A stretch of 64,000 bases of DNA from Azospirillum ramasamyi (GCF_003233655.1 NZ_CP029829.1:2428978-2492977); one strand, 5' to 3'; shown: positions 19,187-27,219, counted from the stretch's first letter. The notes: generated by a model not told the origin, from the sequence alone. Numbers and translations are program-made.

Positions 19187-20176
19187 TTACCCGAGCCGCA
19201 TTGCCAGCTTTCCAGCGCGCAGATGAGCGTATCGCTTCAGCATCTCCATTGTCTTGTGCCCAGTGATCGCCGCAATCTCGATGTCACGAAGGTCCGTTTG
19301 CTCAAAGAGGCGGCTGGTCGCCTCGTGGCGGAGATCGTGGAAGTGAAGGTTGGTCATTTCAGCAGCGCAGCACGCTTTGGTGAAGGCATGAGATACGGCC
19401 CTGCCGGTCTGGATTTCAAAAATCGGTCCGCTGGCGCTCTTTGGTAAGCCCTCAAGAACCTGCACGGCAGCAGATGAGAGTGGCACGGTACGGGTTTCGC
19501 CGTTTTTGGTGTCGCGCAGCAGGATGGTACGGTTCGTCAGATTGACGTGCTGCCATGTGAGCCCGACCAGTTCTCCTTGACGCATGGCTGTGGCTAGCGC
19601 CAGCCGCACCATAGCACCAAGCCATCTGCTTTCGGAGCTGTCGCACGCAGCCAGCAGTTGGATCTGCTCGTCGTCTGTGAGCCGACGATCCCGCCCGCGG
19701 GGCAGGTTGGGCTTCTTGATCCTGCTCACCGGGTTCTGGAGTGTTTCCAAGCCCCACTCGGTTCCCGCGACTGTGTAGACATGCGAGAGGAGGTTCAAGT
19801 GGTGGACGACCGTCTGGGGGCCGACCTCCTTTAGTTTCTCATCACGCCACGCCGCCAAGTCGGCCCCCCGGATGGAGGACAAGGGTTTCCGGGCGAGCGG
19901 CGTACGCTGCCAAGCCCGAATGACTCCGGTGTTCTGCTTAATGCCCTTCTTGCGAGGGACGATCTCGACGAGGTACCGCTCCAGCGCCTCGTTCAACAAG
20001 GTCCGGTCTGCCTCGACGCGGCCGTGCTGGAAGCGCCCGGCATCAATCTCGGATTCGATCTGCCTTGCCCAGGCTTCCGCACGAGCCTTGGTTTCGAAGG
20101 TGGCGCTTGTGGCGATTGTCTTGCGGCGGACCTTCACCTGCCATTGGCGGTCGCCGCGCTTGGTAATTGTTGCCAT
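19187..20176 (-). CDS. int: Tyrosine recombinase / integrase of the element
   Basis: A 329-residue phage-type integrase. An N-terminal arm-binding region (MATITKRGDRQWQVKVRRK, about 1-55) and a SAM-like core-binding domain (about 65-150) precede the catalytic domain, where R is in ATAMRQGELVGL (near 205), the H-x-x-R box is HDLRHEATSRLF (near 282), and the final box ITGHKTMEMLKRYAH holds the H and the nucleophile Tyr (near 316). Its 5' end faces the tRNA-Gly attachment site 100 bp away, as expected for an integrase that inserts into that tRNA. All catalytic residues are present, so the element may still be mobile. Confidence 0.95.
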   Translation of the reverse strand: MATITKRGDRQWQVKVRRKTIATSATFETKARAEAWARQIESEIDAGRFQHGRVEADRTLLNEALERYLVEIVPRKKGIKQNTGVIRAWQRTPLARKPLSSIRGADLAAWRDEKLKEVGPQTVVHHLNLLSHVYTVAGTEWGLETLQNPVSRIKKPNLPRGRDRRLTDDEQIQLLAACDSSESRWLGAMVRLALATAMRQGELVGLTWQHVNLTNRTILLRDTKNGETRTVPLSSAAVQVLEGLPKSASGPIFEIQTGRAVSHAFTKACCAAEMTNLHFHDLRHEATSRLFEQTDLRDIEIAAITGHKTMEMLKRYAHLRAGKLAMRLG

Positions 20177-20211
20177 TCCAGCCTCGCTTCGCGGACGAAC
20201 TCCGCCCCGAG

Positions 20212-20228
20212 TGTCCCATATCTGTCCC
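20212..20228. promoter_or_regulatory. Candidate integrase arm-type sites, right end
   Basis: TGTCCC hexamers at 20212-20217 (extended to TGTCCCATA) and 20223-20228, 11 bp apart, in the same orientation as the pair at the left end. They lie between the integrase start and the right repeat, so they may also serve in control of the integrase promoter. Confidence 0.5.
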
Positions 20229-20275
20229 AGATAGGATGCTCGGCAACGCTGGCAACGGCTAAATTGCTGAAAAGC

Positions 20276-20324
20276 TTGGAGCGGGTGAAGGGAATCGAAC
20301 CCTCGTCGTAAGCTTGGGAAGCTT
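20276..20324. repeat. Right attachment repeat (att) within tRNA-Gly
   Basis: Identical over 49 bp to 10576-10624. It includes the tRNA 3' half, CCA and one base beyond, so integration here leaves the tRNA gene intact on the right side of the element. Confidence 0.93.
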
Positions 20325-20350
20325 CTGCTCTACCATTGAGCTACACCCGC
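20277..20350 (-). tRNA. tRNA-Gly (anticodon CCC)
   Basis: A complete 74-nt tRNA with encoded CCA. The acceptor GCGGGTG pairs with CACCCGC, the D arm is GCTC...GAGC, the anticodon loop TTCCCAA gives anticodon CCC, and the T arm contains GGTTCGATTCC. The anticodon stem has one G.A mismatch at its outer pair. A good promoter lies just upstream. It is the integration target of the element. Confidence 0.95.
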
Positions 20351-20360
20351 GCGCCCGCTG

Positions 20361-20389
20361 TTTATAGGCGAGCGGCGCGGCGGATACAA
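20361..20389 (-). promoter_or_regulatory. Sigma70-type promoter of tRNA-Gly
   Basis: On the minus strand, TTGTAT (20389-20384) and TATAAA (20366-20361) are separated by exactly 17 bp, with the tRNA 5' end 11 bp after the -10 box. It occupies the short gap after the olsA stop. Confidence 0.75.
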
Positions 20390-20397
20390 GAGCGTAA

Positions 20398-21300
20398 TCA
20401 AGCACTCCCGCGCACGGGATCGCTGATCGCCGGAGCGGAGGCTGGAGTGGAAGGGGCCGTTGCCTGCGGCGGGGTTTCCTGGGTCCGCACCGGCGCGTCG
20501 GGACGGCCGGAAATGGCGCGGGCGACGCCGTCGCCGACCACACGCTGGCAATGGTCCGCCAGAGCCTTGCGGCTGGAAAAGCCGTCGATGGTCACCGGCG
20601 GGTGGAACTCCACCTCGATCGTCATGCCGCCGAGGCGAAAGGCCTGCCACAGGTGCGGCACCAGATCCATGTCGCCGTACCACGCATAGAAGGGGCGGAA
20701 GGCGAAGCCCATCGGGATGCCGTCAAGCCGGGTGGCGGCAATGCTGACCGGCTGGACCGTCAGCGGGCGGCCGTCGATGCGGCGGGCGGCGACGGCGAAC
20801 AGCGCGGTCTTGAAGGGAAGGGTGCGGTTGCCGTCGCTGGAGGTTCCCTCCGGGAACAGGATCAGGCTGTCGCCGGCATCCAGGCGGCCGCCGATGTCGT
20901 CGCGCTGCTTGTCGACCGAGGCGCGCGCCTTGCGCTCCACGAAAACCGTGCGCTGAAGCCGGGCGAGCAGGCCGAAGAAGGGCCAGGTTCCGACCTCCGT
21001 CTTGGCGATGAAGGAACCGGGGATCAGCGACCCCAGCACCGAGATGTCCAGGTAGGAGGAATGGTTGGACACGAACAGCACCGGCCCGCCGGAAACCTGT
21101 TCACCGCGCACCACCACGTCCAGCCCCATCAGCCGGGTGCAGACGCGGTGATAGAAGCGCGGCAGGGTGCGGCACAGTCGCCATCCCCGCGCCACGGCCA
21201 GTGCCTGGACCGGGATCAGCAGCAGGGTCCACAGCAGGTACAGGCTCAGGCGCAGGGCCCCGCGACCGGACGATCCCAGGGCGCGCGCGGTTCGGGTCAT
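20398..21300 (-). CDS. olsA: 1-acyl-sn-glycerol-3-phosphate-type acyltransferase, probable OlsA
   Basis: A 300-residue PlsC-family acyltransferase. A membrane helix near residues 19-38, then the catalytic NHSSYLD box (about 78-84) and the FPEGTSSDGNR box (about 149-159), fit the family; the last about 40 residues are disordered (Pro/Ala/Thr). Located seven bases after olsB on the same strand, it is best read as OlsA, which adds the second fatty acid to lyso-ornithine lipid. On sequence alone a phosphatidic-acid-forming enzyme is also possible. GAGGCG precedes the ATG. Confidence 0.85.
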   Translation of the reverse strand: MTRTARALGSSGRGALRLSLYLLWTLLLIPVQALAVARGWRLCRTLPRFYHRVCTRLMGLDVVVRGEQVSGGPVLFVSNHSSYLDISVLGSLIPGSFIAKTEVGTWPFFGLLARLQRTVFVERKARASVDKQRDDIGGRLDAGDSLILFPEGTSSDGNRTLPFKTALFAVAARRIDGRPLTVQPVSIAATRLDGIPMGFAFRPFYAWYGDMDLVPHLWQAFRLGGMTIEVEFHPPVTIDGFSSRKALADHCQRVVGDGVARAISGRPDAPVRTQETPPQATAPSTPASAPAISDPVRGSA

Positions 21301-21307
21301 GGTCGCC

Positions 21308-22210
21308 TCAGCTGCCCTGGCTGTCGCGGCTGCGACGCTCGTAATGCTTGAAATACTTGTCGGTGATCAGGTCGGTCTTCACCACGATGCAGACGTCGGT
21401 GGTGTTGAACTGATGGTCGATGACCGCACCGTCGCCGATGAACCCGCCCAGGCGCAGATAGCCTTTGATCAGCGGCGGCAGGATACCCAGCGCCCGCCGG
21501 GGATCGATGCGGTCCTTCGGCATGCGGTCCAGCGCAACATGGCGTTCCGGCAGGGCCGTCGCCCGCAGCTCCGGCGGGGCGAGGTGGTGGTGGTACAGGT
21601 AGGACAGCGGCTCCGCCAAGGCATCGGGGTCGGTACCGGGCAGGCTGGCGCAGCCGAACATCAGGGCGATGTCATGCTGGAAGACATAGGCGGCGATGCC
21701 CTGCCACAGCAGCTGCATGCTTCCGCGGCTGCGGTAGCCGGCGTCGACGCAGGAGCGGCCCAGCTCCAGCACCTCGCCGGGATAGCTGGCGAGCCGGCCG
21801 ATGTCGTACTCGTCGCTGGAATAGAAACGCCCGACCTTCTCGGCGGCGGGCCGGCGGATCAGGCGGTAGGTGCCGACCACCATGTCCGGCCCGTTGCCGC
21901 GCGCATGGTCGATGACCAGCAGATGGTCGGCCACATCATCGTAATCGTCGAAGTCGCGGCCCTGGGCCTGCATGGCGGGGGAGGGGATCGCCGCCATCTC
22001 CTCATAGAAGACGCGGTAGCGCAGCGCCTGCGCCCAATCGATCTCCTCGGTCGAACGGGCCAGCCGCACCTCCAGCGTGCCCAGGCGGATGCCGTCCATG
22101 AGCCTACCGGAGCCCGCCGCATCGGAACCGGCGGCGCCCGGTTTGGACGCATCGCCCCGCTCCGGGCTGGTCCGGGTCATGTCCGGCTGGTCCAAGCTTG
22201 CATCAGCCAT
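21308..22210 (-). CDS. olsB: L-ornithine N-alpha-acyltransferase, probable OlsB
   Basis: A 300-residue GNAT-fold protein of the OlsB/hemolysin-like family, which joins a 3-hydroxy fatty acid to ornithine to make lyso-ornithine lipid. Key stretches are LARSTEEIDWAQALRYRVFYEE (about 51-72), VGTYRL (about 109), the ELGRSCVDAGYRSRG acceptor motif (about 143-157) and LPPLIKGYLRLGGFIGDGAV near 240. I chose the ATG at 22210; in-frame ATGs at 22282, 22351 and 22384 extend a low-complexity N-terminus. It forms an operon with olsA. Ornithine lipids replace phospholipids in phosphate-poor conditions, fitting a genome with an intact Pho cluster. Confidence 0.87.
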   Translation of the reverse strand: MADASLDQPDMTRTSPERGDASKPGAAGSDAAGSGRLMDGIRLGTLEVRLARSTEEIDWAQALRYRVFYEEMAAIPSPAMQAQGRDFDDYDDVADHLLVIDHARGNGPDMVVGTYRLIRRPAAEKVGRFYSSDEYDIGRLASYPGEVLELGRSCVDAGYRSRGSMQLLWQGIAAYVFQHDIALMFGCASLPGTDPDALAEPLSYLYHHHLAPPELRATALPERHVALDRMPKDRIDPRRALGILPPLIKGYLRLGGFIGDGAVIDHQFNTTDVCIVVKTDLITDKYFKHYERRSRDSQGS

Positions 22211-22673
22211 GTCGACGGTCCGCTGCGATGGTTCGGGACGATGAGCAGCGCCGGCTGTCTCCGCGGGGGGCCGGGCGGCCATGTCGGGACGAACAGCGTC
22301 GCATGCATGGCAAGGGATAACACGATCAGGCGGTTCCCGGTCAACCGACATCGTATCGCGCAGCCGGCCGGCCGCGACCGGCATCCACAGTCCTGCAGGC
22401 GAGCGTCGGGACTATCGTCGGGACGATGGTTTGGGATGACCGTCGGTTTGGGGTGACCGTCGCTTTGCGGGCCAGCGCCTGGCCAAGTCGGTTTTCAGGC
22501 GAGGCGGCTGTCAGGCCAAGCGGTGTCAGGTGACCGCGGGCGGGGCGACCGCGAAAGGGCGGGAGCGGCGGCCCGGGACGTAAGGCGCACCGGAAGCGTA
22601 TCGGCCCGGAGAGGATGGGCCAGAGCGGGGGCGCCGTGATCGGCGTCCACCCGCCCTGCGGAAACCTCGATCC
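22211..22673. other. Intergenic region between olsB and mucR
   Basis: 463 bp, high G+C, no credible gene. A degenerate tandem repeat is visible at about 22421-22467, where the unit GGTTTGGG(A/G)TGACCGTC recurs two to three times. Promoter elements for olsB are probably near 22215-22380 but no consensus boxes stand out. Confidence 0.35.
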
Positions 22674-23087
22674 TCAGGCGCCGCGGCGGGCGCGGGTACC
22701 GAGGCCGATCTGCTTGGCCAGCGAGCTGCGCTGGCGCGCGTAGTTCGGCGCAACCATCGGGTAGTCGGCCGGCAGACCCCAACGGTCGCGGTATTCTTCT
22801 GGGGTCATATTGTACGCCGTCTTCAGGTGGCGCTTCAGCATCTTCAGCTTTTTGCCGTCTTCCAGGCACACAATATAGTCCGGCGTGACCGACTTCTTGA
22901 TCGGCACCGCAGGCTGCGGCCGCTCCTCCGTCACCACCGGTTCGGTGCCGACGTTGGCCAGCGACTTGTAGACCTGCTCGATCAGGGTCGGAAGATCGGT
23001 CAGTGCGACTGTATTGTTGGAGACATGCGCCGCCACGATCTCCGTGGTCAGAGACAACAGCGCGTTGGAAGGGGACCCGTTGCTCAT
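22674..23087 (-). CDS. mucR: MucR/Ros family transcriptional regulator
   Basis: A 137-residue regulator of the Ros/MucR family, which controls exopolysaccharide, motility and cell-cycle genes in alphaproteobacteria. The DNA-binding region is CLEDGKKLKMLKRHL...MTPEEYRDRWGLPADYPMVAPNYA (about 74-118). In the classic Ros finger the ligands are Cys-Cys-His-His; here the visible candidates are one Cys, an Asp three residues later, one His, and no second His. Some MucR relatives fold with fewer or no metal ligands, so the protein may be zinc-free. The ATG at 23087 gives the usual length. Confidence 0.92.
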   Translation of the reverse strand: MSNGSPSNALLSLTTEIVAAHVSNNTVALTDLPTLIEQVYKSLANVGTEPVVTEERPQPAVPIKKSVTPDYIVCLEDGKKLKMLKRHLKTAYNMTPEEYRDRWGLPADYPMVAPNYARQRSSLAKQIGLGTRARRGA

Positions 23088-23176
23088 GTAAGCTTGCTCC
23101 GCGGCATTCGTACCTCACCATATAAAGAGGTTTTCTGCGACGTGCAATATCCATCCTTTGGAACAAAGAGGAATCG

Positions 23177-23431
23177 GTGACCCAAAAAATCTCCACAGAC
23201 TTGTTTCTCGACATCACCTCGCAGGTTTGTCCGTTAACCTTCGTCAAGACCAAGTTGATGGTGGAGCGGATGGACGCGGGGCAAACCCTCGAAGTCCGGC
23301 TGAATGCAGGCGAACCCTTGGAAAATGTTCCACGATCCTTGTTGGAGTTGGGTCACAGCATTCTGTCTGTCCACCCCGAACGATTGGACGAACCGCAGGG
23401 TGTTCACCGCCTGATCGTACGGAAAAATTAA
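23177..23431 (+). CDS. TusA-family sulfurtransferase-like protein
   Basis: An 84-residue TusA/SirA-like protein with the D(I)TSQVCPLTFVKTK motif, where the Cys (residue 18) would carry persulfide. TusA-type proteins relay sulfur for tRNA thiolation or cofactor assembly. GTG start at 23177 with AGAGGA upstream. Divergent from mucR. It is small and lacks other partners nearby, so the exact pathway is open. Confidence 0.85.
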   Translation: MTQKISTDLFLDITSQVCPLTFVKTKLMVERMDAGQTLEVRLNAGEPLENVPRSLLELGHSILSVHPERLDEPQGVHRLIVRKN

Positions 23432-23434
23432 CCC

Positions 23435-23905
23435 CTATGCTCCGTCAAGATTGCAGCGCAAAACAAGCGCCGCGACCCGTCCGTCAGGTCGTTTGTAGTA
23501 TCCGGGACGGCGTCCGACGGAAAAGAAGCCGCAAGCCTTGTATAGAGTCCATGCCGCTTGGTTGTCTTCGGCGACCTCGAGAAACAGCGCGGTCGCTCCC
23601 AGGTCGCGGCACCCGGCAAGCGCCGCCTCGACCAGCAGGCGGCCGACGCCGCCCCGCCGGGCCTGCGGCAGCACGCCGATGGCCAGGATCTCCGCATCCT
23701 CCGCCGCGACGCGGGCCATGACGAAGCCGACCGGCTGGTCCTGCCCGTCCAGTGCGATGACGGCGAAACCGGCAGGCGGGGCGGTCAGGGTGGCGACCGA
23801 CGCCTCGTCCCACGGATCCTCGGGGAAGCAGGCCTGCTGCAGGGCGGCGACCACCCCGGACTCCAGCGGGCCGGCAGGGTGAAGACGGACGTCGGACACG
23901 GTCAC
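23435..23905 (-). CDS. rimI: Ribosomal-protein-alanine acetyltransferase-like (RimI)
   Basis: A 156-residue GNAT enzyme. The acetyl-CoA loop ARRGGVGRLLVEAAL is at about 88-102, preceded by the AEILAIGV strand and followed by the ALFLEVAEDNQAAWTLYKACGF motif (near 113-134) typical of RimI, which acetylates the N-terminus of ribosomal protein S18. The GTG at 23905 overlaps the tsaB stop by four bases (GTGA); the long upstream frame in the same phase is the shadow of tsaB. tsaB-rimI pairing is common in bacteria. Confidence 0.88.
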   Translation of the reverse strand: MTVSDVRLHPAGPLESGVVAALQQACFPEDPWDEASVATLTAPPAGFAVIALDGQDQPVGFVMARVAAEDAEILAIGVLPQARRGGVGRLLVEAALAGCRDLGATALFLEVAEDNQAAWTLYKACGFFSVGRRPGYYKRPDGRVAALVLRCNLDGA

Positions 23906-24654
23906 GACCGATGTCCCGGCGCGGCCTTGGCGCCGGCCGCCTTGGACGCGGCGGCCGCCTTCGGCAGGGTGACGTCGGGGGGGCGCAGATAGAAGGGTTC
24001 GGCCGGCAGGCCGGTCGGGCGGACGGCCCCCAGCGCCGCCACCACCGCGGCGTCCGGCAGCCCGTCGCCCGCCGCCACCTCCAGCCCGGCACGGTCGGCC
24101 AGCAGCGGGACCAGCGCCGCCGCCGCATCGCCGGCCAGCAGCAACGGCCCGGACGGGCACAGCGCGTCGAGCCAGCCGGGGATCGCCGCCGGGTCCGGCA
24201 TTGCCGGCTCCCCCACCGGCGCCAGGGCGGGATCATAGAGCTGCAGGAAGGGTTCCGCCCGCCTGCTGTCGACGGCGACCAGCAGGGGGCGCCCGGCGCG
24301 CTCCTCCTCCGGCACGCCATGGGCGATGGCGTCGAAGCTGGTGATGCCGATCACCGGAAGATCCCGTGCGACGGCGATCCCGCGGGCGGCGGCCAGCGCG
24401 ATGCGCAGACCGGTGAAAGCCCCCGGCCCGACGGTGACAGCGATGCGGTCGAGCTCGTCGAACGCGGCGCCGGCCTCCGCCAGCACCTCCTGCGCCAGCG
24501 GCACCAGCACCTCGGCCTGTCCGCGCGCCATCGGGGCGCTGCGCCGCACGGTCACGCGCGGCGCAGCATTCGGGGCGCCCGCCAAGCCGACGTCGCCTTC
24601 CCACAACGCGGCCGAACAGCCGGACGTCGCCGTATCCAGACCCAGAACCTTCAT
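23902..24654 (-). CDS. tsaB: tRNA threonylcarbamoyladenosine biosynthesis protein TsaB
   Basis: A 250-residue member of the ASKHA fold. The ATP-like site begins MKVLGLDTATSGCSAAL; GPGAFTGLRIALAAARGIA (about 74-92) and VAVDSRRAEPFLQLY (near 124) are TsaB hallmarks. TsaB works with TsaD and TsaE to make t6A37 in tRNAs reading ANN codons. I chose the ATG at 24654 because it starts the conserved fold; the upstream ATG at 24714 adds 20 residues. The C-terminal 25 residues are Ala/Lys-rich. Co-transcribed with rimI. Confidence 0.93.
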   Translation of the reverse strand: MKVLGLDTATSGCSAALWEGDVGLAGAPNAAPRVTVRRSAPMARGQAEVLVPLAQEVLAEAGAAFDELDRIAVTVGPGAFTGLRIALAAARGIAVARDLPVIGITSFDAIAHGVPEEERAGRPLLVAVDSRRAEPFLQLYDPALAPVGEPAMPDPAAIPGWLDALCPSGPLLLAGDAAAALVPLLADRAGLEVAAGDGLPDAAVVAALGAVRPTGLPAEPFYLRPPDVTLPKAAAASKAAGAKAAPGHRS

Positions 24655-24863
24655 CGCCCCACCTTCCTCAACCGCCGGCATGTCGGGTTTGCCGACATGC
24701 CGGCCCGTCTTCATACGAGCCTGCCTTCACCATGGATTGCCGTCCCGGCACAATCCCGTACAACCCGCCGGCCGAGGCATGGCAGATCCGCGACCATGGC
24801 AGGCGGCGCCAGCGCCATGCTAGAGGTTGCGCCTCTCCCAATACGCCGACGATTGCCCTTTCC

Positions 24864-25412
24864 ATGCTGACCGAAATCGCGCCCCCGGCCTTCGACATCG
24901 ACCTGGAGCTTCTCTACGCCACCGCCGACAACCTGTCGGGCGTGCCGATCTACCGGTCGGCGGTGTGCCTGCTGCACCCCGACGCGGCCCGCCGGCTGAC
25001 CGACGCCATCCGGCTGGCGCGCGGCATCGGCTGCCGGCTGCGGGTGTACGATGCCTTCCGCCCGACAGAGGCGCAATGGCGGCTTTGGCAGGCCTTTCCC
25101 GACCCGACCTACATCGCCGATCCCCGGCTGGGCTCCAACCACAGCCGCGGCGTGGCGATCGACCTGACGCTCGCCGATGCCGCCGGCGTGCCGCTGGACA
25201 TGGGCACCGGCTTCGACGAGATGACGGAGCGGTCGCACCATGGCCGCAGCGACCTGACCGCGAAGCAGCAGCGCAACCGCGCCAAGCTGCTGGGCGTAAT
25301 GGTCGCCGCGGGCTGGGAGCACTACCCGTCCGAATGGTGGCATTACCAGCTGCCGGATGCGGAGAGCTACCCCCTGCTGACCGACGCCGCCGCCGGCGGG
25401 CGGCTGATGTAG
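24864..25412 (+). CDS. D-alanyl-D-alanine dipeptidase (DdpX/VanX family)
   Basis: A 182-residue zinc peptidase of the VanX family. The SNHSRGVAIDLTL motif (about 92-104) supplies the first His and the Asp, and EWWHYQLPD (about 157-165) supplies the catalytic Glu and last His. Such enzymes cleave D-Ala-D-Ala for peptidoglycan turnover or dipeptide use. The ATG at 24864 starts just before the conserved core; the longer frame from 24732 overlaps no gene but has unconserved sequence. No vanHA-type neighbours, so resistance is not implied. Confidence 0.9.
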   Translation: MLTEIAPPAFDIDLELLYATADNLSGVPIYRSAVCLLHPDAARRLTDAIRLARGIGCRLRVYDAFRPTEAQWRLWQAFPDPTYIADPRLGSNHSRGVAIDLTLADAAGVPLDMGTGFDEMTERSHHGRSDLTAKQQRNRAKLLGVMVAAGWEHYPSEWWHYQLPDAESYPLLTDAAAGGRLM

Positions 25413-25702
25413 GATCGGCCGGTCCAAGCAGGATTGCCCAGGCCGGCACCCCCCAGGCTGAGCGACAGGCCGGGCCGTTGTGGCCCGATACGGGCAAGCC
25501 TGCTTAGGCTGCGGGCGCCATCCCGGCGGCGCGGTTTCACGGCGTGTAGCGCCGATCACGCGTTCCATTGTTGCACGCGCGCACCGCATCGCCGTCCTCA
25601 GCGGCAAAGCGGCGGTCGGCGCTTGTTCGTATGGCGAAGACTATGGCACACCCTTTGCGTCGGGACGGAGGTCGTCCCGGCCAGCCTCTTCCGCAGGGCG
25701 CC

Positions 25703-26755
25703 ATGCCGTTCCGTCGTGCCGTCAAGGTTCTCGCCGCCGCCGCGCTGTCCGTCTGGACCGCGCTCGTGCCGGCGTCGCGGCCCGCCATGGCCGATTCCGC
25801 CTCCGCGCCGGGCGCCAGCGCCGTCGTCTTCGCCTATGACCGCTTCGGCGAGGACCAGAACCCCTCGATCAGCATCCGCATCGACCAGTTCGAATCGCAT
25901 CTGGACGAGCTGACGGACGGCGACTACCGCGTCCTGCCGCTGCCGAGGATCCTGGACGCCCTGCGCACCGGCAAGCCGCTGCCCGACCGCACGGTCGCCA
26001 TCACCATCGACGAGGCCAGCCGCTCCGCCTTCACCGAGGCCTGGCCGCGGCTGAAGGCGGCCAACCTGCCCTTCACGCTGTTCGTCGCGACCGACGCGGT
26101 GGACCGCGGCTCCCCCACCCACATGACCTGGGGCGAAATCCGGCAGCTGGCGGCGGCCGGCGTCACCATCGGCGCGCTCGGCACCTCCACCCAGTCGATG
26201 CTGGCGCGCAGCCCGGACCAGCAGGCGGCCGATCTGCGCCGGATGTCCGACCGCTTCCAGGCGGAGCTGGGACGGCGCCCGACGATCTTCTCCTACCCGC
26301 AGGGGGAATATTCGCTGGCGGTGCGGCAGCTGGTGATGGACCAGGGCTTCGCCGCCGCCTTCGGCCAGCAGTCGGGCGTGCTGCACGCCCAGGCCGATCC
26401 CTGGAGCCTGCCGCGCTTCGTCATGAACGAGACCTATGGCAGCGCCGACCGGTTCGAGCTGGCGGCCAATGCCCTGCCGCTGCCGGTGTCGGACCTGACG
26501 CCCGACGACCCGCTGGTCACCGTCAACCCGCCACCGCTGGGCTTCACCATCGCCGATGGGGTGGGGGACAGTTCAAAGCTGGCCTGCTTCGCCACCGGTC
26601 AGGGCCGCACCGCTCTGGAACGCATCGCGGAGGATCGGGTGGAGGTCCGGATCCGGGATCCCTTCCCGCCGGGCCGCGCCCGCGTCAACTGCACCTTGCC
26701 GACCGCCGACGGCCGCTGGCGCTGGCTGGGCGTGCAGTTCCTGATCCCGGAATGA
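25703..26755 (+). CDS. Secreted polysaccharide-deacetylase-fold protein with degenerate active site
   Basis: A 350-residue exported protein. A signal peptide (MPFRRAVKVLAAAALSVW...AMA, about 1-30) precedes a NodB-like domain: SIRIDQFESHLDEL, then AITIDEASRSAF (about 100-111) at the place of the usual TFDDG, and FSYPQGEYS (near 196). The HxxxH metal motif expected at IGALGTSTQSM is missing its histidines, so catalysis in the usual way is doubtful. The C-terminal 90 residues form a separate region without recognised function. The start at ATG 25703 gives a clean signal peptide. An IS630 element begins 7 bp after the stop. Confidence 0.75.
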   Translation: MPFRRAVKVLAAAALSVWTALVPASRPAMADSASAPGASAVVFAYDRFGEDQNPSISIRIDQFESHLDELTDGDYRVLPLPRILDALRTGKPLPDRTVAITIDEASRSAFTEAWPRLKAANLPFTLFVATDAVDRGSPTHMTWGEIRQLAAAGVTIGALGTSTQSMLARSPDQQAADLRRMSDRFQAELGRRPTIFSYPQGEYSLAVRQLVMDQGFAAAFGQQSGVLHAQADPWSLPRFVMNETYGSADRFELAANALPLPVSDLTPDDPLVTVNPPPLGFTIADGVGDSSKLACFATGQGRTALERIAEDRVEVRIRDPFPPGRARVNCTLPTADGRWRWLGVQFLIPE

Positions 26756-26838
26756 CGGGCTAGAGCATCGCGCCTGAAATCTGAATCGACAGTTGCGCTT
26801 GGGCCGTTGACGTGATTCACCGTTGTTGGAGGTGGATC

Positions 26839-27219
26839 ATGGGGCGCAGCTATTCGTCGGACCTTCGGGTTCGGATTTACGGAGAGGTCGAGAAAGGCGG
26901 TTCGCGTCGGGCGGCGGCGCGCCGGTTCGATGTGAGCGCGAGCACGGGCGTGCGGCTTGCTCAGCGCATGGCGGCAACGGGCTCGCTGGACCCGGCCCGG
27001 CAGGGGCGCCCACCGGGCGGTGGCAAGCTGGCCCCGCATGCCGAACTTCTGATCGGCTGGGTGGAGAAGCAAGGCGACATCACCATGCCCGAACTGGCGG
27101 CCAAGCTGAAGGCCGAGCGCGGGGTCACGGTCCACCCCGCCTCGCTGTCGCGCTTCCTGCTCGCCCGCGGCTTCACTGTCAAAAAAAACGGTGCTGGCGA
27201 GCGAGGCCGGTCGCGCTGA
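26839..27219 (+). CDS. IS630 transposase, N-terminal frame (helix-turn-helix part)
   Basis: 126 residues beginning MGRSYSSDLRVRIYGEVEKGGSRRAAARRF, the DNA-binding half of an IS630 transposase. An A8 run at 27181-27188 lies near its end, after ARGFTVKK. Deleting one A joins it to the second frame as FTVKKTVLASE, the usual family sequence, so slippage at the A-run or an inactivating 1-bp insertion explains the split. Confidence 0.88.
   Translation: MGRSYSSDLRVRIYGEVEKGGSRRAAARRFDVSASTGVRLAQRMAATGSLDPARQGRPPGGGKLAPHAELLIGWVEKQGDITMPELAAKLKAERGVTVHPASLSRFLLARGFTVKKNGAGERGRSR

Larger units (their letters stand above)
10576..20324. mobile_element. Integrated 9.7-kb element in tRNA-Gly(CCC), satellite-like, with DarT/DraG cargo
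   Basis: The element is bounded by identical 49-bp direct repeats at 10576-10624 and 20276-20324, exactly 9700 bp apart. The right repeat is the 3' part of an intact tRNA-Gly gene; the left is a detached copy. Inside, reading from the tRNA: tyrosine integrase, an unknown low-G+C gene, an AlpA/MerR-like DNA-binding protein, a Prim-Pol/SF3 helicase protein, a 556-bp non-coding region, and a divergently oriented three-gene operon (SF1 helicase, DarT-like transferase, DraG-like hydrolase). G+C is visibly lower than in the flanks, particularly at 11000-15000 and 18100-19000. No capsid, tail, terminase or relaxase genes were seen. The integrase-excisionase-primase set is typical of P4-like and related satellites; the name satellite is inference. 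Confidence 0.93.

Noticed and set aside
20024..20311. Open frame ending in LERVKGIEPSS at the right att repeat
   Set aside because: Same artefact: it runs antisense through the integrase start and the tRNA.
24864..25412. Vancomycin resistance gene
   Set aside because: Although VanX-like, there are no vanH or vanA partners; the enzyme is probably for cell-wall dipeptide turnover.
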